Counted from the first letter of the stretch, positions 1 through 8,445 are shown. The stretch: 64,000 bases of DNA from Brevundimonas aurantiaca (GCF_014199955.1 NZ_JACHOQ010000004.1:153726-217725), one strand, 5' to 3'. The notes: a model not told the origin generated them from the letters alone. A program made the numbers and translations.

Positions 1-923
1 TCGGCTACGAATGCCGTAACAGCTTCCGTGACTTTGCTGTTTTCGAGCAAAGCGCCCCAGTCTGCCGTAACCTGGTCTTCCACGCCGTCGATGTTGATTT
101 CGCCATAGACGCGCTTCAATAGTTTGTTTGGGACCTCTTCGTCCTCGTCTAGCCCAAAGAACTGTGGTCGGCCAACGGATTTCCCGTTCACCTTAACAAT
201 TATACCCGGTGCGCGAGGAGCTTTCCCTTCTGCAATCGTGAAGCTAAGTGCTACGGGTCCGCTGCAATCAAGATCGGTCTCAGTGGACGTGCTGACGCCC
301 CTAATGTCGTCGATGGACAGCTGAACTCCATTCACGAAAACTGTGAAGTTGTCCTCGCGGCCGTATTCAAATATCAAGACCTCGCGCAAGCGGTCTGGCG
401 TTGGGAAATTGAGAGAAGTCTTGAGCTGACGCAAGTACACGGTCGTACCTGATGGGGCGTCTGGCGCGTCCTGCTCTTCAAAGCGCAGCGGTACGGCCTC
501 TAGGTCTAGCTCTAGGCTAACCAATTCTTCGCGACTCACCGTCAAGCTTGCGCGCTTGCCTCGCGCGACTGTCTCAATAGTCATCTCGTTGGCAAGGGTG
601 AGGCCTGCGAACTTACCAATTCCCTTGCGTCCTTTGACCTTGCGCCCAAGCGCGCGGGTGCGTTCGCCTGTTCTGGTGCGCTTGTCGCTCGCGATTTTCA
701 GGTACTCGCCACGCAGTTCGCCAGCGGTCATGCCCGTGCCGTCATCCTGCACAACAACAGGTTCAGAACTTAGGGGCGCTGGTAGTGTGATGCGTACGTA
801 TCGCGCGTCAGCATCCCAAGCGTTGTCAACCAGCTCCTTGAGAGCGACTTCGCTCGATCTATAGGTCTCGCCAAGCAGGGCAGTCAGTCGTGGATCGACG
901 AGGAAATGGGCGGTTTGGCTCAT
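1..923 (-). CDS. GHKL (HSP90/MORC-like) ATPase, partial at window edge
   Basis: The reading frame starts at ATG 923 and stays open to the left edge, giving about 307 residues with the C-terminus missing. The GHKL ATP-binding motifs are clear: an N-box ELVDNAWDADA around residues 30-40, DDGTGM at 60-65 and a glycine-rich GRKGIGKFAG at 98-107. This is the layout of HSP90, MutL and MORC-type ATPases that dimerise on ATP binding. Base composition is visibly lower in GC than the rest of the window, with codons such as CTA, ATA and TTA, so recent transfer is likely. Stand-alone GHKL ATPases are often found in mobile islands and defence clusters, but the partner genes lie outside the window, so its role is unknown. 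No gene symbol is justified. Confidence 0.85.
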   Translation of the reverse strand, partial: MSQTAHFLVDPRLTALLGETYRSSEVALKELVDNAWDADARYVRITLPAPLSSEPVVVQDDGTGMTAGELRGEYLKIASDKRTRTGERTRALGRKVKGRKGIGKFAGLTLANEMTIETVARGKRASLTVSREELVSLELDLEAVPLRFEEQDAPDAPSGTTVYLRQLKTSLNFPTPDRLREVLIFEYGREDNFTVFVNGVQLSIDDIRGVSTSTETDLDCSGPVALSFTIAEGKAPRAPGIIVKVNGKSVGRPQFFGLDEDEEVPNKLLKRVYGEINIDGVEDQVTADWGALLENSKVTEAVTAFVA

Positions 924-1231
924 GTGAGGCGGTCAGAGAGCTGCTGCAAGTTTGACACGAGGAGCCCAGTTTGCGCGAGCCGTCAACGATCACGGTTCTG
1001 ACTAGCTTGATCACTGGCCGATGGGGCTGTTACGTGCGGGGGACCGCCGCTTAACCGCCCCTATTCACCACAGGTTTCCTGCGCTCGAGCGTCCCCTCGG
1101 CTCTGCCAACCTCCCGGAACCGGTCTCGTCTGACTTCCGCAACGAGTCAACTTGCGCTCCAAACTCTCCCCCATCCGCGCTTGAACCGCGCCCCGCCTGC
1201 CTCTAAGCCTTGGGGAAACAGGAGGATCACC
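924..1231. other. Intergenic junction between low-GC GHKL gene and core genes
   Basis: These 308 bases hold the divergent 5' regions of the GHKL gene (minus strand) and the small membrane ORF (plus strand). GC rises across the interval towards the core-genome level. A TTAACC motif lies at 1052-1057. A poor -35/-10 pair, TTGAAC at 1181 and TCTAAG at 1202, has a spacer of only 15. I see no tRNA fragment, integrase or direct repeat that would mark an attachment site. Confidence 0.5.
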
Positions 1232-1312
1232 ATGCTGGCTCTCGGCATCATCTTCGGCTTCATCGCCGTCGTGGCCCTTATGAACCTGGTCGAGTTCGGT
1301 CGGGTTGACTGA
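1232..1312 (+). CDS. Small single-span membrane protein, 26 aa
   Basis: A 26-codon frame begins at ATG 1232, preceded by a strong ribosome binding site (AGGAGG about 5 bases upstream). The product is almost wholly hydrophobic: MLALGIIFGFIAVVALMNLV followed by a short polar tail with Glu, Arg and Asp. That is typical of a one-helix inner-membrane microprotein. Its stop codon overlaps the start of the downstream reductase, so the two may be translationally coupled. Function is unknown. The strong ribosome binding site and clean hydrophobic segment are the only evidence that it is real. Confidence 0.5.
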   Translation: MLALGIIFGFIAVVALMNLVEFGRVD

Positions 1313-2078
1313 AGTCCCGGCGGCTTCGGGCGCTTCTGCGGCGCGGGGCGTCGCCCTGGTCACGGGCGGGGCGCGGCGGATCGGGCGGGCCATCTGTCTG
1401 ACCCTGGCCAGGGCCGGGTTCGATGTGGCGATCCATCATCACGCCTCGGGCGAGGCGGCGCGGGACTTGGCCGAGGCGATCGGCGGCCTGGGGCGGCGCG
1501 CCTGTCTGTTGCAGGCCGATCTGACGGACGAGGCGCGGGTGCGCGCCCTGGTCCCGGCGGCGGCCGAGGCCCTGGGGCCGGTCACGGCGCTGGTCAACAA
1601 CGCCTCGGTGTTCGAGGACGACCGGATCGGCGGCCTGACGCGCGACAGCTGGGACAAGCATCTGGAGACCAATCTGCGGGCGCCGATCGTTCTGGCCGAG
1701 GCCTTCGCCGCCCAGACGGTGGAGGGGGCGATCGTCAATCTGCTGGACCAGAAGGTGCTGAAGCCCGATCCGCGCTTCTTCTCCTACAGCCTGTCGCGAA
1801 ATGGGCTGTGGTGGGCGACCCAGACCCTGGCCCAGGCCCTGGCGCCGGGCATTCGGGTCAACGGCGTGGGGCCGGGGCCGACCCTGCCGTCGATCCATCA
1901 GACGCCCGAAGAATTCGCCGCCGAGGCGCGCGCCACCCTGTTGCAGACGCCCGGCAGCCCGGAAGCGGTGGCCGAGGCCGTGCTGTGGCTCATTGACGCG
2001 CGAATGGTGACGGGCCAGATGATCGCCGTCGATGGGGGCCAGCATCTGGCCTGGCGCACCCCGGACATCCAGGAGTAG
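1305..2078 (+). CDS. SDR family oxidoreductase, FolM/pteridine-reductase-like
   Basis: This 257-residue short-chain dehydrogenase carries the pteridine-reductase form of the nucleotide-binding motif (TGGARRIG near residue 20), NNAS at about 98-101 and a C-terminal DGGQHLAW end. The RR in the first motif suggests NADPH. FolM-type enzymes reduce dihydromonapterin or dihydrofolate, and the gene lies six bases upstream of folB, which supports a pterin/folate role. An oddity is that the catalytic Tyr-x-x-x-Lys reads YSLSR at 161-165, so the lysine is replaced by arginine. The start is TTG 1305, overlapping the previous ORF by eight bases. No ATG or GTG lies suitably before the Rossmann core. Confidence 0.8.
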   Translation: MTEVPAASGASAARGVALVTGGARRIGRAICLTLARAGFDVAIHHHASGEAARDLAEAIGGLGRRACLLQADLTDEARVRALVPAAAEALGPVTALVNNASVFEDDRIGGLTRDSWDKHLETNLRAPIVLAEAFAAQTVEGAIVNLLDQKVLKPDPRFFSYSLSRNGLWWATQTLAQALAPGIRVNGVGPGPTLPSIHQTPEEFAAEARATLLQTPGSPEAVAEAVLWLIDARMVTGQMIAVDGGQHLAWRTPDIQE

Positions 2079-2083
2079 GTCGC

Positions 2084-2482
2084 GTGGTTCAGTCGTCGTC
2101 GGTGTCGCCGTTTCCGGCGGACGAACCGCTGCGCTGCGAGCGGCTGAGCGTCTTCGTGCGCGGGCTGGAGGTTCAGGCGGGGATCGGGGTCTATGACCAC
2201 GAACAGGGGCGGCTTCAGACCCTGGTCATCGACGTGACCCTGGAGCTGGAGCCCCGGCCCATCGAGCGGCTGGGCGACACCATCAACTATGAGACCGTCG
2301 CCGAGACCGCGCGCGCCATCGCCGCCGAGGGCCATGTGGGACTGGTCGAGACCTTCGCCGACCGGCTGGCGCGGGCCTGTCTGGACGACCGGCGGGTGAT
2401 GCGGGCCACGGTGCGGATCGAAAAGCCCGGCGCCCTTTCGGCCGTGATCGCGCCGGGATGCGAGATCGTTCTGGCGCGATAG
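2084..2482 (+). CDS. folB: Dihydroneopterin aldolase
   Basis: This 132-residue protein has the FolB/tunnelling-fold layout. An N-terminal VFVRGLEVQAGIGVYDHEQG strand-turn corresponds to the family's G-hydrophobic-G-x-x-x-H-E segment. The central DTINYETVAET segment binds substrate and the C-terminal EKPGAL holds the conserved lysine. FolB converts dihydroneopterin to hydroxymethyl-dihydropterin and glycolaldehyde in cytoplasmic folate synthesis. The start is GTG 2084 with AGGAG eight bases upstream. The gene follows the FolM-like reductase by only five bases, so the two are probably one transcript. Confidence 0.88.
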   Translation: MVQSSSVSPFPADEPLRCERLSVFVRGLEVQAGIGVYDHEQGRLQTLVIDVTLELEPRPIERLGDTINYETVAETARAIAAEGHVGLVETFADRLARACLDDRRVMRATVRIEKPGALSAVIAPGCEIVLAR

Positions 2483-2561
2483 GTTGCGTCCGCCCGCCTG
2501 GGCGGCCATTGTCCTTAACAGTCCAGCCGTCTCGGCGGCGCGAGAGAAGCGTATCCTGTCC

Positions 2562-3221
2562 ATGGCCGAACCCGGCGATCCGCAAGGCTCAGAGTCCGCA
2601 CAGCCCCAGGCCGCGTCCGACGATCAGGATCACGACGCCCTGGTCGGCTTCGTCTCGGCGGCTTCGCTGGCGGGGCGGCACCGAGAGCCGGAGGCGACGC
2701 CGGCTGCGCCGACCAGGGCCGAAACCGTGACGCCGGCCCCTGAGCGCGAAGCCGATCTGTTCGATCCGCCCGAGCCCCAGCCCCAGCCCGTTACGGCGCC
2801 CGCCCCCGCCCAGCCGGGGCCCTTCGAACGGTCGGCCCGGCCCGGCCCGGTGGACGCCCTGCGCGACAGTCTGGGCCGCCGAAAGGAACAGCCGGCCGCG
2901 CCGATGAGCCTTTACGCCGTCTATGTGCTGATCCTTCTGGCCGTGCCGACCCTGGGGGTTTCGGCGCTTCTGGCCCTGGTGGCCGTGACCGGGCGCGAAG
3001 GCCCGCAGGAGCGTCTGGCCGCCGGCCACTTCCTGTATCAGCGGCGCACCCTGTGGATCGCCGCCGTCGCGGTGGTGCTGGGCGGCCTGCTGGTGATCGT
3101 CAATATCGGGGTCTTCGTCCTGTTCCTGTCGGCCCTGTGGATCTTGGCGCGCGGCGTCTTCGGCGTGATGCGTCTGAAGGCCGGGCGGCCGATCGACAAT
3201 CCGCGCAGCTGGCTGTTCTGA
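2562..3221 (+). CDS. Proline-rich protein with C-terminal membrane domain
   Basis: The product has 219 residues if ATG 2562 is used. The in-frame extension upstream to 2484 lacks a good ribosome binding site and overlaps the spacer after folB. Residues 1 to about 115 are hydrophilic and rich in Pro, Ala and Glu. The C-terminal third has two or three hydrophobic helices (YAVYVLILLAVPTLGVSALLAL, WIAAVAVVLGGLLVIVNIGVFVLFL) and resembles DUF4870-type small membrane proteins. It sits ten bases before another DUF4870-like gene, so the pair probably works together in the inner membrane. The function is not known. Confidence 0.7.
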   Translation: MAEPGDPQGSESAQPQAASDDQDHDALVGFVSAASLAGRHREPEATPAAPTRAETVTPAPEREADLFDPPEPQPQPVTAPAPAQPGPFERSARPGPVDALRDSLGRRKEQPAAPMSLYAVYVLILLAVPTLGVSALLALVAVTGREGPQERLAAGHFLYQRRTLWIAAVAVVLGGLLVIVNIGVFVLFLSALWILARGVFGVMRLKAGRPIDNPRSWLF

Positions 3222-3231
3222 AAGGACGACC

Positions 3232-3615
3232 ATGACGACCGAACCCAATTTCACCCCCGGCCAGGAGCCGGAAGGCAAGGTCGGCGCCCTGATCGCCTGG
3301 GCCCTGTTCATCCTGTCCATCCCCAGCGCCAATGTGCTGGTCCTGGTCGGGCTGGTGGTGGCCTATGTGACGCGCAGCACGGCCGCGGGCGTGGCCCGGC
3401 AACATATCGACGCCCAGATCCGCCTCTTCTGGTCGGTCTTCTGGTGGACCATCGCCGCCTGGGTCGGCATCTTCGTCAGCGCCCTGGCCTCGGTGGTGCT
3501 GATCGGCATTCCCTTCCTGCTGCTGTTCCTGCTGATCTGGTTCCTGCTCAGTGTCTGGTTCACGGTGAAGAGCGTGCTGGGCCTGATCAATCTGTTGCAG
3601 GACAAGCCGATCTGA
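3232..3615 (+). CDS. DUF4870-like small inner-membrane protein
   Basis: This 127-residue protein begins at ATG 3232 just after AAAGGA. It has three hydrophobic segments: ALIAWALFILSIPSANVLVL, VFWWTIAAWVGIFVSALASVVLIG and IPFLLLFLLIWFLLSVWF. A polar RQHIDAQIR loop lies between the first two, as in DUF4870 or Tic20-like proteins. It lies ten bases after the proline-rich membrane protein and shares its overall fold, suggesting a duplicated or cooperating pair. No catalytic motif is visible and no specific function can be assigned. Confidence 0.75.
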   Translation: MTTEPNFTPGQEPEGKVGALIAWALFILSIPSANVLVLVGLVVAYVTRSTAAGVARQHIDAQIRLFWSVFWWTIAAWVGIFVSALASVVLIGIPFLLLFLLIWFLLSVWFTVKSVLGLINLLQDKPI

Positions 3616-3676
3616 GGCGTCGGCGCCGATGGAACGTCCCTTCTCCCAGGCTGTTGAAGCGTAAAAGGAGTTGAGC

Positions 3677-3961
3677 ATGGGACCGTTCACCGACGCCAGG
3701 GACGACAACCGCTTTGAACAGATGTTCGACGGCGAGGGCGGCGAGGGACGGGTCTGGGCCGACTACGCCGTGCGCGGCGGGGCGCGGATGATCCTGCACG
3801 TCGAGGCGGACCAGAGCCTGCGCGGCTCGGGCGCCGCCGGGCGCTTCATGCAGGCGATGGCCGAACATGCACGCGAACACGGGCTGAAACTGTTCCCGCA
3901 ATGCAGCTACGCCGTGGCCTGGCACAAGCGACACCCGGACTATGACGACGTCCTTGCCTGA
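3677..3961 (+). CDS. GNAT-like N-acetyltransferase, YjdJ/Gcn5 short type
   Basis: This is a 94-residue protein of the very short GNAT family. The acetyl-CoA-binding segment appears as VEADQSLRGSGAAGRFMQAMAEHAREHGLKLFPQCSYAVAWHKRHPDY in order (in parts): a divergent R-G-x-G-A-A loop, then a helix, then the family's typical C-terminal Cys-x-(6)-H-x-R-H-P-x-Y/F end. The AAGGAG at 3665-3670 points to ATG 3677, six bases downstream, rather than the upstream in-frame TTG. The substrate is unknown; members of this family are thought to acetylate proteins or small amines. It is separated from the upstream membrane genes by about 60 bases. Confidence 0.75.
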   Translation: MGPFTDARDDNRFEQMFDGEGGEGRVWADYAVRGGARMILHVEADQSLRGSGAAGRFMQAMAEHAREHGLKLFPQCSYAVAWHKRHPDYDDVLA

Positions 3962-3979
3962 GGGCCGGACCCCCTGGGG

Positions 3980-4297
3980 TCAGCCCAGGCGGCCCACGAT
4001 CGTGCGTATGGTCTCGGCCCGGGTCGGCAGGTCGGCGGCCAGGCGCGTGGCGATCTCGCGAACGCCGACCGGATAGGCGTCGCCGCCCGAGGCGATGTCC
4101 TTGGCCTTTTGCGCGGCTTGGCTGAGCAGTTTCTCGAACTGGTCGATCTCTTCCAGGGCCAGGGCGTGCGCCTCCATCTGAAGGCGTTTGACCCGCTCAG
4201 CCGTCGTCTCGGGCGCGCGCATCAGGTCATAGACGGCCGCCTCAGTCCCGACGATGCGGAGTTCGGGCTTGGAATCGGCGCTGGTCTTCTTGGTCAT
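3980..4297 (-). CDS. Hypothetical cytoplasmic protein, 105 aa
   Basis: The frame runs from ATG 4297 to 3980 and gives a mostly helical, charged 105-residue protein with no membrane segment or signal. The middle (ERVKRLQMEAHALALEEIDQ and FEKLLSQAAQKAKDIA) would form a long amphipathic helix and may be a coiled coil. The end (IATRLAADLPTRAETIRTIVGRLG) is also helical. It converges with the acetyltransferase, leaving 18 bases between the stops. Codon use matches neighbouring core genes. I do not recognise the family. Confidence 0.65.
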   Translation of the reverse strand: MTKKTSADSKPELRIVGTEAAVYDLMRAPETTAERVKRLQMEAHALALEEIDQFEKLLSQAAQKAKDIASGGDAYPVGVREIATRLAADLPTRAETIRTIVGRLG

Positions 4298-4422
4298 GGA
4301 ATCGGTCCTCAGCAGAGCTGATGACTGAAGATGATCAAGACCGGGCCCTGCGTCGAGCGGGGCTGTAGCGGTTGTGACGGTTCTGTGGCCGTCCTGCATC
4401 GGTCGGGCGGATAGAGCGGGGC

Positions 4423-6387
4423 TTACAGCTCCGGGGCGCGGGCCGGGACCATGGCGGGGGCTGCGACCGGGGCCAGGACGCCGCCGGCCACCGCGCGCAG
4501 GGGCGAACGCGGCGTGTGCAGGACCGACGGATTGACGCTGACGCCGTCCTGGGCCGGGGTGACCAGGAAGCCCTTCTTCGCCAGGGCGTCGCCCGAGCGG
4601 ACGCGCGAGGTCCAGACCGCGATCGGTGCAGCCAGCAGCAGGGGCAGGACGATCGGGGCGAACCAGGTGGCCAAGTCGGGGCGGACGCACAGGGGCGCGA
4701 TGAAGCCGACGCCGGCGATCATCTGCCAGCGCATGGCGCGGAAGGCGTCGGACCAGGCCAGGCCGTCGGCCTCGCGCTGCTGGGTGGTCCATCCGGTGTC
4801 GTGGCCGGACAGGATCTGAATGAAGGCCTTGGTGTTGGCGACCATCAGAATGGGGGCCAGGATGGCCGACAGGGCGATCTCGGCCGCCATGCCCTTGGCG
4901 ATGGCGCGGCGTCCGCCGAAGGCGCGCCGCTCGGCCGGGCGGCTGAGCACCAGGGCGGCGCCCATGAACTTGGGCCCGATCAGCAGGACGCCGGACAGGA
5001 AGGAGGCCAGCATGAAGGGGGTGAACTGCGGGTTCAGGATGTAGAAGAAGCTGGTCCAGTCGACCGGATAGAACATCTGGATGAACAGGCCGACCATCAG
5101 GGACGCCATCCAGAGGGGCGAGGACAGATAGGCCATGCAGCCCATGGCCAGCTGCAGGCGGCTCATCGGCGACAGGCCCTTGGCGCCGATCAGGCCCAGG
5201 TGCTGCAGATTGCCCTGGAACCAGCGGTGATCGCGGCGGATGAAGTCGGTGATCGACGGCGGGGTCTCTTCCCACGACCCTTCCAGGGCGGCGCTGACGT
5301 GGACGGCCCAGCCGGCGCGGCGCATCAGGGCGGCCTCGACCACGTCGTGGCTCATGATATGGCCGCCGAAGGGCTTCCTGCCCTTCAGATGGGGCAGGCC
5401 GCAGCAGGCGGCGAAGGCGCGCGTGCGGATGATGGCGTTGTGGCCCCAGTAGCTGGATTCCGAACCGGTCCAGTAGGCCAGGCCCGCCGCGGCGACGCGG
5501 CCGTACAGGCGCACCGAATACTGCGACACGCGGGCGAAGATGGTGCGGGCCTTGATGATGACCGGGGCGGTCTGGATCAGGCCGACGCCGGGATTGCGCT
5601 CCATGGCGTCGACCATGCGCAGCAGGGTCTCGCCGGCCATGGTGCTGTCGGCGTCCAGGACGATCATGTTCTCATAGGCGCCGCCGAAACGACGGACCCA
5701 TTCGGCCAGATTGCCGGCCTTGCGCTCGCTGTTCTCGGTGCGGCGACGATAGAAGGTCTTGCAGCCGGCGGTCTGGCGGAAGGCCTGGAAGACCGAACGC
5801 TCATCGGCGGCGGCCTCTTCCTTGGTCGAGTCGCTCAGCACGAAGATGTCGAAGGCCGAGGCGGCGCCCAGGCGGGTCAGCGAGGCGTCGATCATCGCCA
5901 GGCGGGCGAAGGAGGCGCGGGCGTCCTCATTGTACAGCGGCATCAGCAGGGCCGTGCGGGTGCGGGGCAGGGCCGGATGGGGGGCGAAGGCCAGGTCGGC
6001 CTGATCCTTGCCGCGCAGCATGACGAACAGGCCCATCAGGCCGCTGACGAACCAGCAGGAGATGGCGGTGATCAGCACCATGAAGATGCCGAAGGCCAGG
6101 ATCTCGGTCCCGTCCCAGCCCTTGCGGGCGTAGAGATAGAAGGGAGCGATGGCGGACAGGCCGGTCAGGACCAGGGTGCCGGCCAGCAGCATCAGCCGGC
6201 GCAGGCCGACCGTGCGCGGGGAGGTGGCGGGAACGGCCTCGGCGACGGCCTCGGGCGCGCTCAGGGACTGAACCGGCATGGCCAGCGGCGCCTCGTCGGG
6301 CAGCCAGGACCAGGCCGGGCCCTGGGGCGCCGGGTTCTTCGTCTCGATTTCAGCCTGTTCGACAGGCCGGATCGCCAGCTTGTTCAT
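4423..6387 (-). CDS. opgH: Glucans biosynthesis glucosyltransferase H
   Basis: This 654-residue inner-membrane protein is a family-2 glycosyltransferase of the MdoH/OpgH type. It shows N-terminal transmembrane helices (LMLLAGTLVLTGLSAIAPFY), the UDP-glucose domain with ALLMPLYNEDA, the DADS acidic motif, and the RRDHRWFQGNLQHL acceptor-site motif of the QxxRW class. Four or so C-terminal helices follow (IALSAILAPILMVANT and others). OpgH elongates the linear beta-1,2-glucan backbone of osmoregulated periplasmic glucans. No opgG or opgD is adjacent, but the upstream gene on the same strand encodes an acyltransferase that could decorate the glucan. ATG 6387 is preferred over the longer frame because the extra 25 residues look non-coding. 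Confidence 0.9.
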   Translation of the reverse strand: MNKLAIRPVEQAEIETKNPAPQGPAWSWLPDEAPLAMPVQSLSAPEAVAEAVPATSPRTVGLRRLMLLAGTLVLTGLSAIAPFYLYARKGWDGTEILAFGIFMVLITAISCWFVSGLMGLFVMLRGKDQADLAFAPHPALPRTRTALLMPLYNEDARASFARLAMIDASLTRLGAASAFDIFVLSDSTKEEAAADERSVFQAFRQTAGCKTFYRRRTENSERKAGNLAEWVRRFGGAYENMIVLDADSTMAGETLLRMVDAMERNPGVGLIQTAPVIIKARTIFARVSQYSVRLYGRVAAAGLAYWTGSESSYWGHNAIIRTRAFAACCGLPHLKGRKPFGGHIMSHDVVEAALMRRAGWAVHVSAALEGSWEETPPSITDFIRRDHRWFQGNLQHLGLIGAKGLSPMSRLQLAMGCMAYLSSPLWMASLMVGLFIQMFYPVDWTSFFYILNPQFTPFMLASFLSGVLLIGPKFMGAALVLSRPAERRAFGGRRAIAKGMAAEIALSAILAPILMVANTKAFIQILSGHDTGWTTQQREADGLAWSDAFRAMRWQMIAGVGFIAPLCVRPDLATWFAPIVLPLLLAAPIAVWTSRVRSGDALAKKGFLVTPAQDGVSVNPSVLHTPRSPLRAVAGGVLAPVAAPAMVPARAPEL

Positions 6388-6537
6388 GCCGCTCTGGACG
6401 CCCCCGTGTTGACCATCCGCGCTTCCGAAGGCAGGAAGACGGTGCGCGCTGCATCGCAGCACGATCCCTATAGTCGATCACATTCGCGCGATTTTCAATC
6501 ACGCAATGTTGATAGGGGCGAAAAATTCGGGGTTTTT

Positions 6538-8421
6538 TTACTCACCCGCCGCCGCGACCTGGGCGACGGACCCGCCAGACGGGGATTTTATCGCTTCCTG
6601 CAACAACTTGCGATCCAGCAGCCAGGCGGCGACGCCGACCCAGCCGACCAGCACCAGGGCATAGGCCCGCTCCCACCAGCCGACGTTGGCGTCGTTGACC
6701 GTGCCGGGAAAGATCATGTGTTTTGTAACAACGGTCAGACACGCCATGATGACAAAGATGGCGGTCAGGAAGATTTTGAGCCGGGGCAGATCCCGGCGCG
6801 ACGCAAGACCCCAGAGCAGCAGCACCGGCGCCAGCTGAATGCCCAGGGCCAGGTTGATGATCATGTGGCGCGGGTCCGGCCAGGGGTAGAGGGTCGAGGC
6901 CGACATGCCCGCCCCGGCCAGGACGAAGACCGCCGCGATCACGGCGCCCGCGATCCGCTTCTCCGTCAGGGCGTAGACGGCCAGGCCGAAGCCGATCCCC
7001 GCCACGCCCGCCATTATGCCGGCGATGAAGACGCCGCCGTTGAAGATGATCGGGGCCTGGGCCGTCGAACCGCCCAGCTCGCTCAGATACTGGGTGGCGT
7101 TGTCGAAGCCGGGATAGGCGGCGATGGCGGCCGCCACCACCGTCAGGGCCAGAAGCGGCGCGGCGATCCCGACGGCCAGCAGGCGACGACGGCGGTGATA
7201 ACGGGCGGCGGGATGTCGCAAGGCCTCCAGATCCAGCGGCCAGGGCCGTCCGCCGGCGGGCTTCAGACCCCATAAGGGGCGGATGGCGGGGATGCGCTTT
7301 ACGACCTCATAGACGGCGAAACTACCCAGGAAGGTGATCAGGAGCAGGGACAGGGCCTCCAGCCCCGCCGGCAGATGGGCAGGACGAATGATCCAGACCG
7401 CCGCCACCAGGATGGTCTGGTGCGCCAGATAGAGGGGGAAGGTCGCCTCGGTCAGATAGGTCAGAACCGGCCCGCCGCGTGACCGCAGATGCCGGCTGCC
7501 GAAACCCAGGATGGCGACGATCGTCGCCCACTGGTCCAGGCCGTAGACCATGGCCTTGGGCACGCCCCAGAAGGCCCGGCCGCCGGGGTGCCAGACCTGG
7601 GCCATCATGATCGGCAGGGCGACCGCCGCCAGGCCCAGGGCGACCCAGCGATACCGCTCCATGTCGCGCCAGATGCTCTCTCGCCCCACGATGCTGAAGC
7701 CGAAGATGAAGGCCGCCAGGGACAGGGCGTGATTGTACCAGTCCCAGTGCAGGACATTGGTCACCCCGAACCAAGGGAACAGCAGGATGCGGATGGCGAT
7801 CAGATAGAGGATCGGCAGGGTCAGGAGGCGCGGCCCGGCCAGAGACTTCTCCAGCCACCCGCCGATCCGGTCGATCAGGCCCGGCCGTCGCCACAGCAGT
7901 ATGGTGACGACGCTATAGGCGGCGATATAGACGATGAACCACAGATGGTTGACCGGCACGCCGTCGGCCAGGCCGCTGAAGCTGAACTCGTGCGCCATCC
8001 AGGCGGCGTAGCCGGCCAGGCCGCCTGGCCAGCCGGCCTTGTCCATGGCCTCGATCCAGGACTGGATCGGCACCAGGACCACGGCCCCGAACAGAAGCGG
8101 CGGAACCAGGCGTTCGAACCGCGCCCGGGCCACCTGGCGCGGCGTGCGTCGGAAGGTCATGAACCGCAGGGCCGCGCCCGACACCAGAAACAGCAGGGTC
8201 AGCCGCCACGGATTGGTGATCAGTATGGCTTCGCGCATCCACTCGAAGGTGTGGACGCTGTGCACGTGCCAGCCGTAGACCCCATAGACCAGGCCCACGT
8301 GATAGAGGATCAGCAGGCCGAACGCCCCCACCCGGATCCAGTCCAGATCATAACGGCGCGCGGACGAGGGGGCGGAGGGGGGCACGGCCGCGTCTATGAT
8401 CCGGCGCGGGGCGTCAGGCAA
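6538..8421 (-). CDS. Acyltransferase family 3 fused to DUF998-like membrane domain
   Basis: This 627-residue polytopic membrane protein has two parts. Residues 1 to about 375 are an acyltransferase-3/OpgC-like domain with about ten helices, beginning with YDLDWIRVGAFGLLILYHVG (the typical D-W-x-R start with a helix-borne His). It also has the LFLVSGAALRFM and NHLWFIVYI segments. Residues from about 405 on form a second membrane domain with YPGFDNATQYLSELGG and IIFNGGVFIAGI, matching my knowledge of DUF998 proteins. The gene lies between hglS (24 bases upstream) and opgH (150 bases downstream) on the same strand. O-acylation of periplasmic glucans or another envelope glycan is an inference from the OpgC resemblance. 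The fusion is unusual. Confidence 0.8.
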   Translation of the reverse strand: MPDAPRRIIDAAVPPSAPSSARRYDLDWIRVGAFGLLILYHVGLVYGVYGWHVHSVHTFEWMREAILITNPWRLTLLFLVSGAALRFMTFRRTPRQVARARFERLVPPLLFGAVVLVPIQSWIEAMDKAGWPGGLAGYAAWMAHEFSFSGLADGVPVNHLWFIVYIAAYSVVTILLWRRPGLIDRIGGWLEKSLAGPRLLTLPILYLIAIRILLFPWFGVTNVLHWDWYNHALSLAAFIFGFSIVGRESIWRDMERYRWVALGLAAVALPIMMAQVWHPGGRAFWGVPKAMVYGLDQWATIVAILGFGSRHLRSRGGPVLTYLTEATFPLYLAHQTILVAAVWIIRPAHLPAGLEALSLLLITFLGSFAVYEVVKRIPAIRPLWGLKPAGGRPWPLDLEALRHPAARYHRRRRLLAVGIAAPLLALTVVAAAIAAYPGFDNATQYLSELGGSTAQAPIIFNGGVFIAGIMAGVAGIGFGLAVYALTEKRIAGAVIAAVFVLAGAGMSASTLYPWPDPRHMIINLALGIQLAPVLLLWGLASRRDLPRLKIFLTAIFVIMACLTVVTKHMIFPGTVNDANVGWWERAYALVLVGWVGVAAWLLDRKLLQEAIKSPSGGSVAQVAAAGE

Positions 8422-8445
8422 TACGGCGGATGGTCTCGGATTTGC

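Noticed and set aside
4516..7275. A very long plus-strand frame opposite opgH and the acyltransferase
   Set aside because: It is antisense to two clear gene families, has Gln/Gly/Asp/Arg-rich composition typical of shadow frames in high-GC DNA and has no motif.
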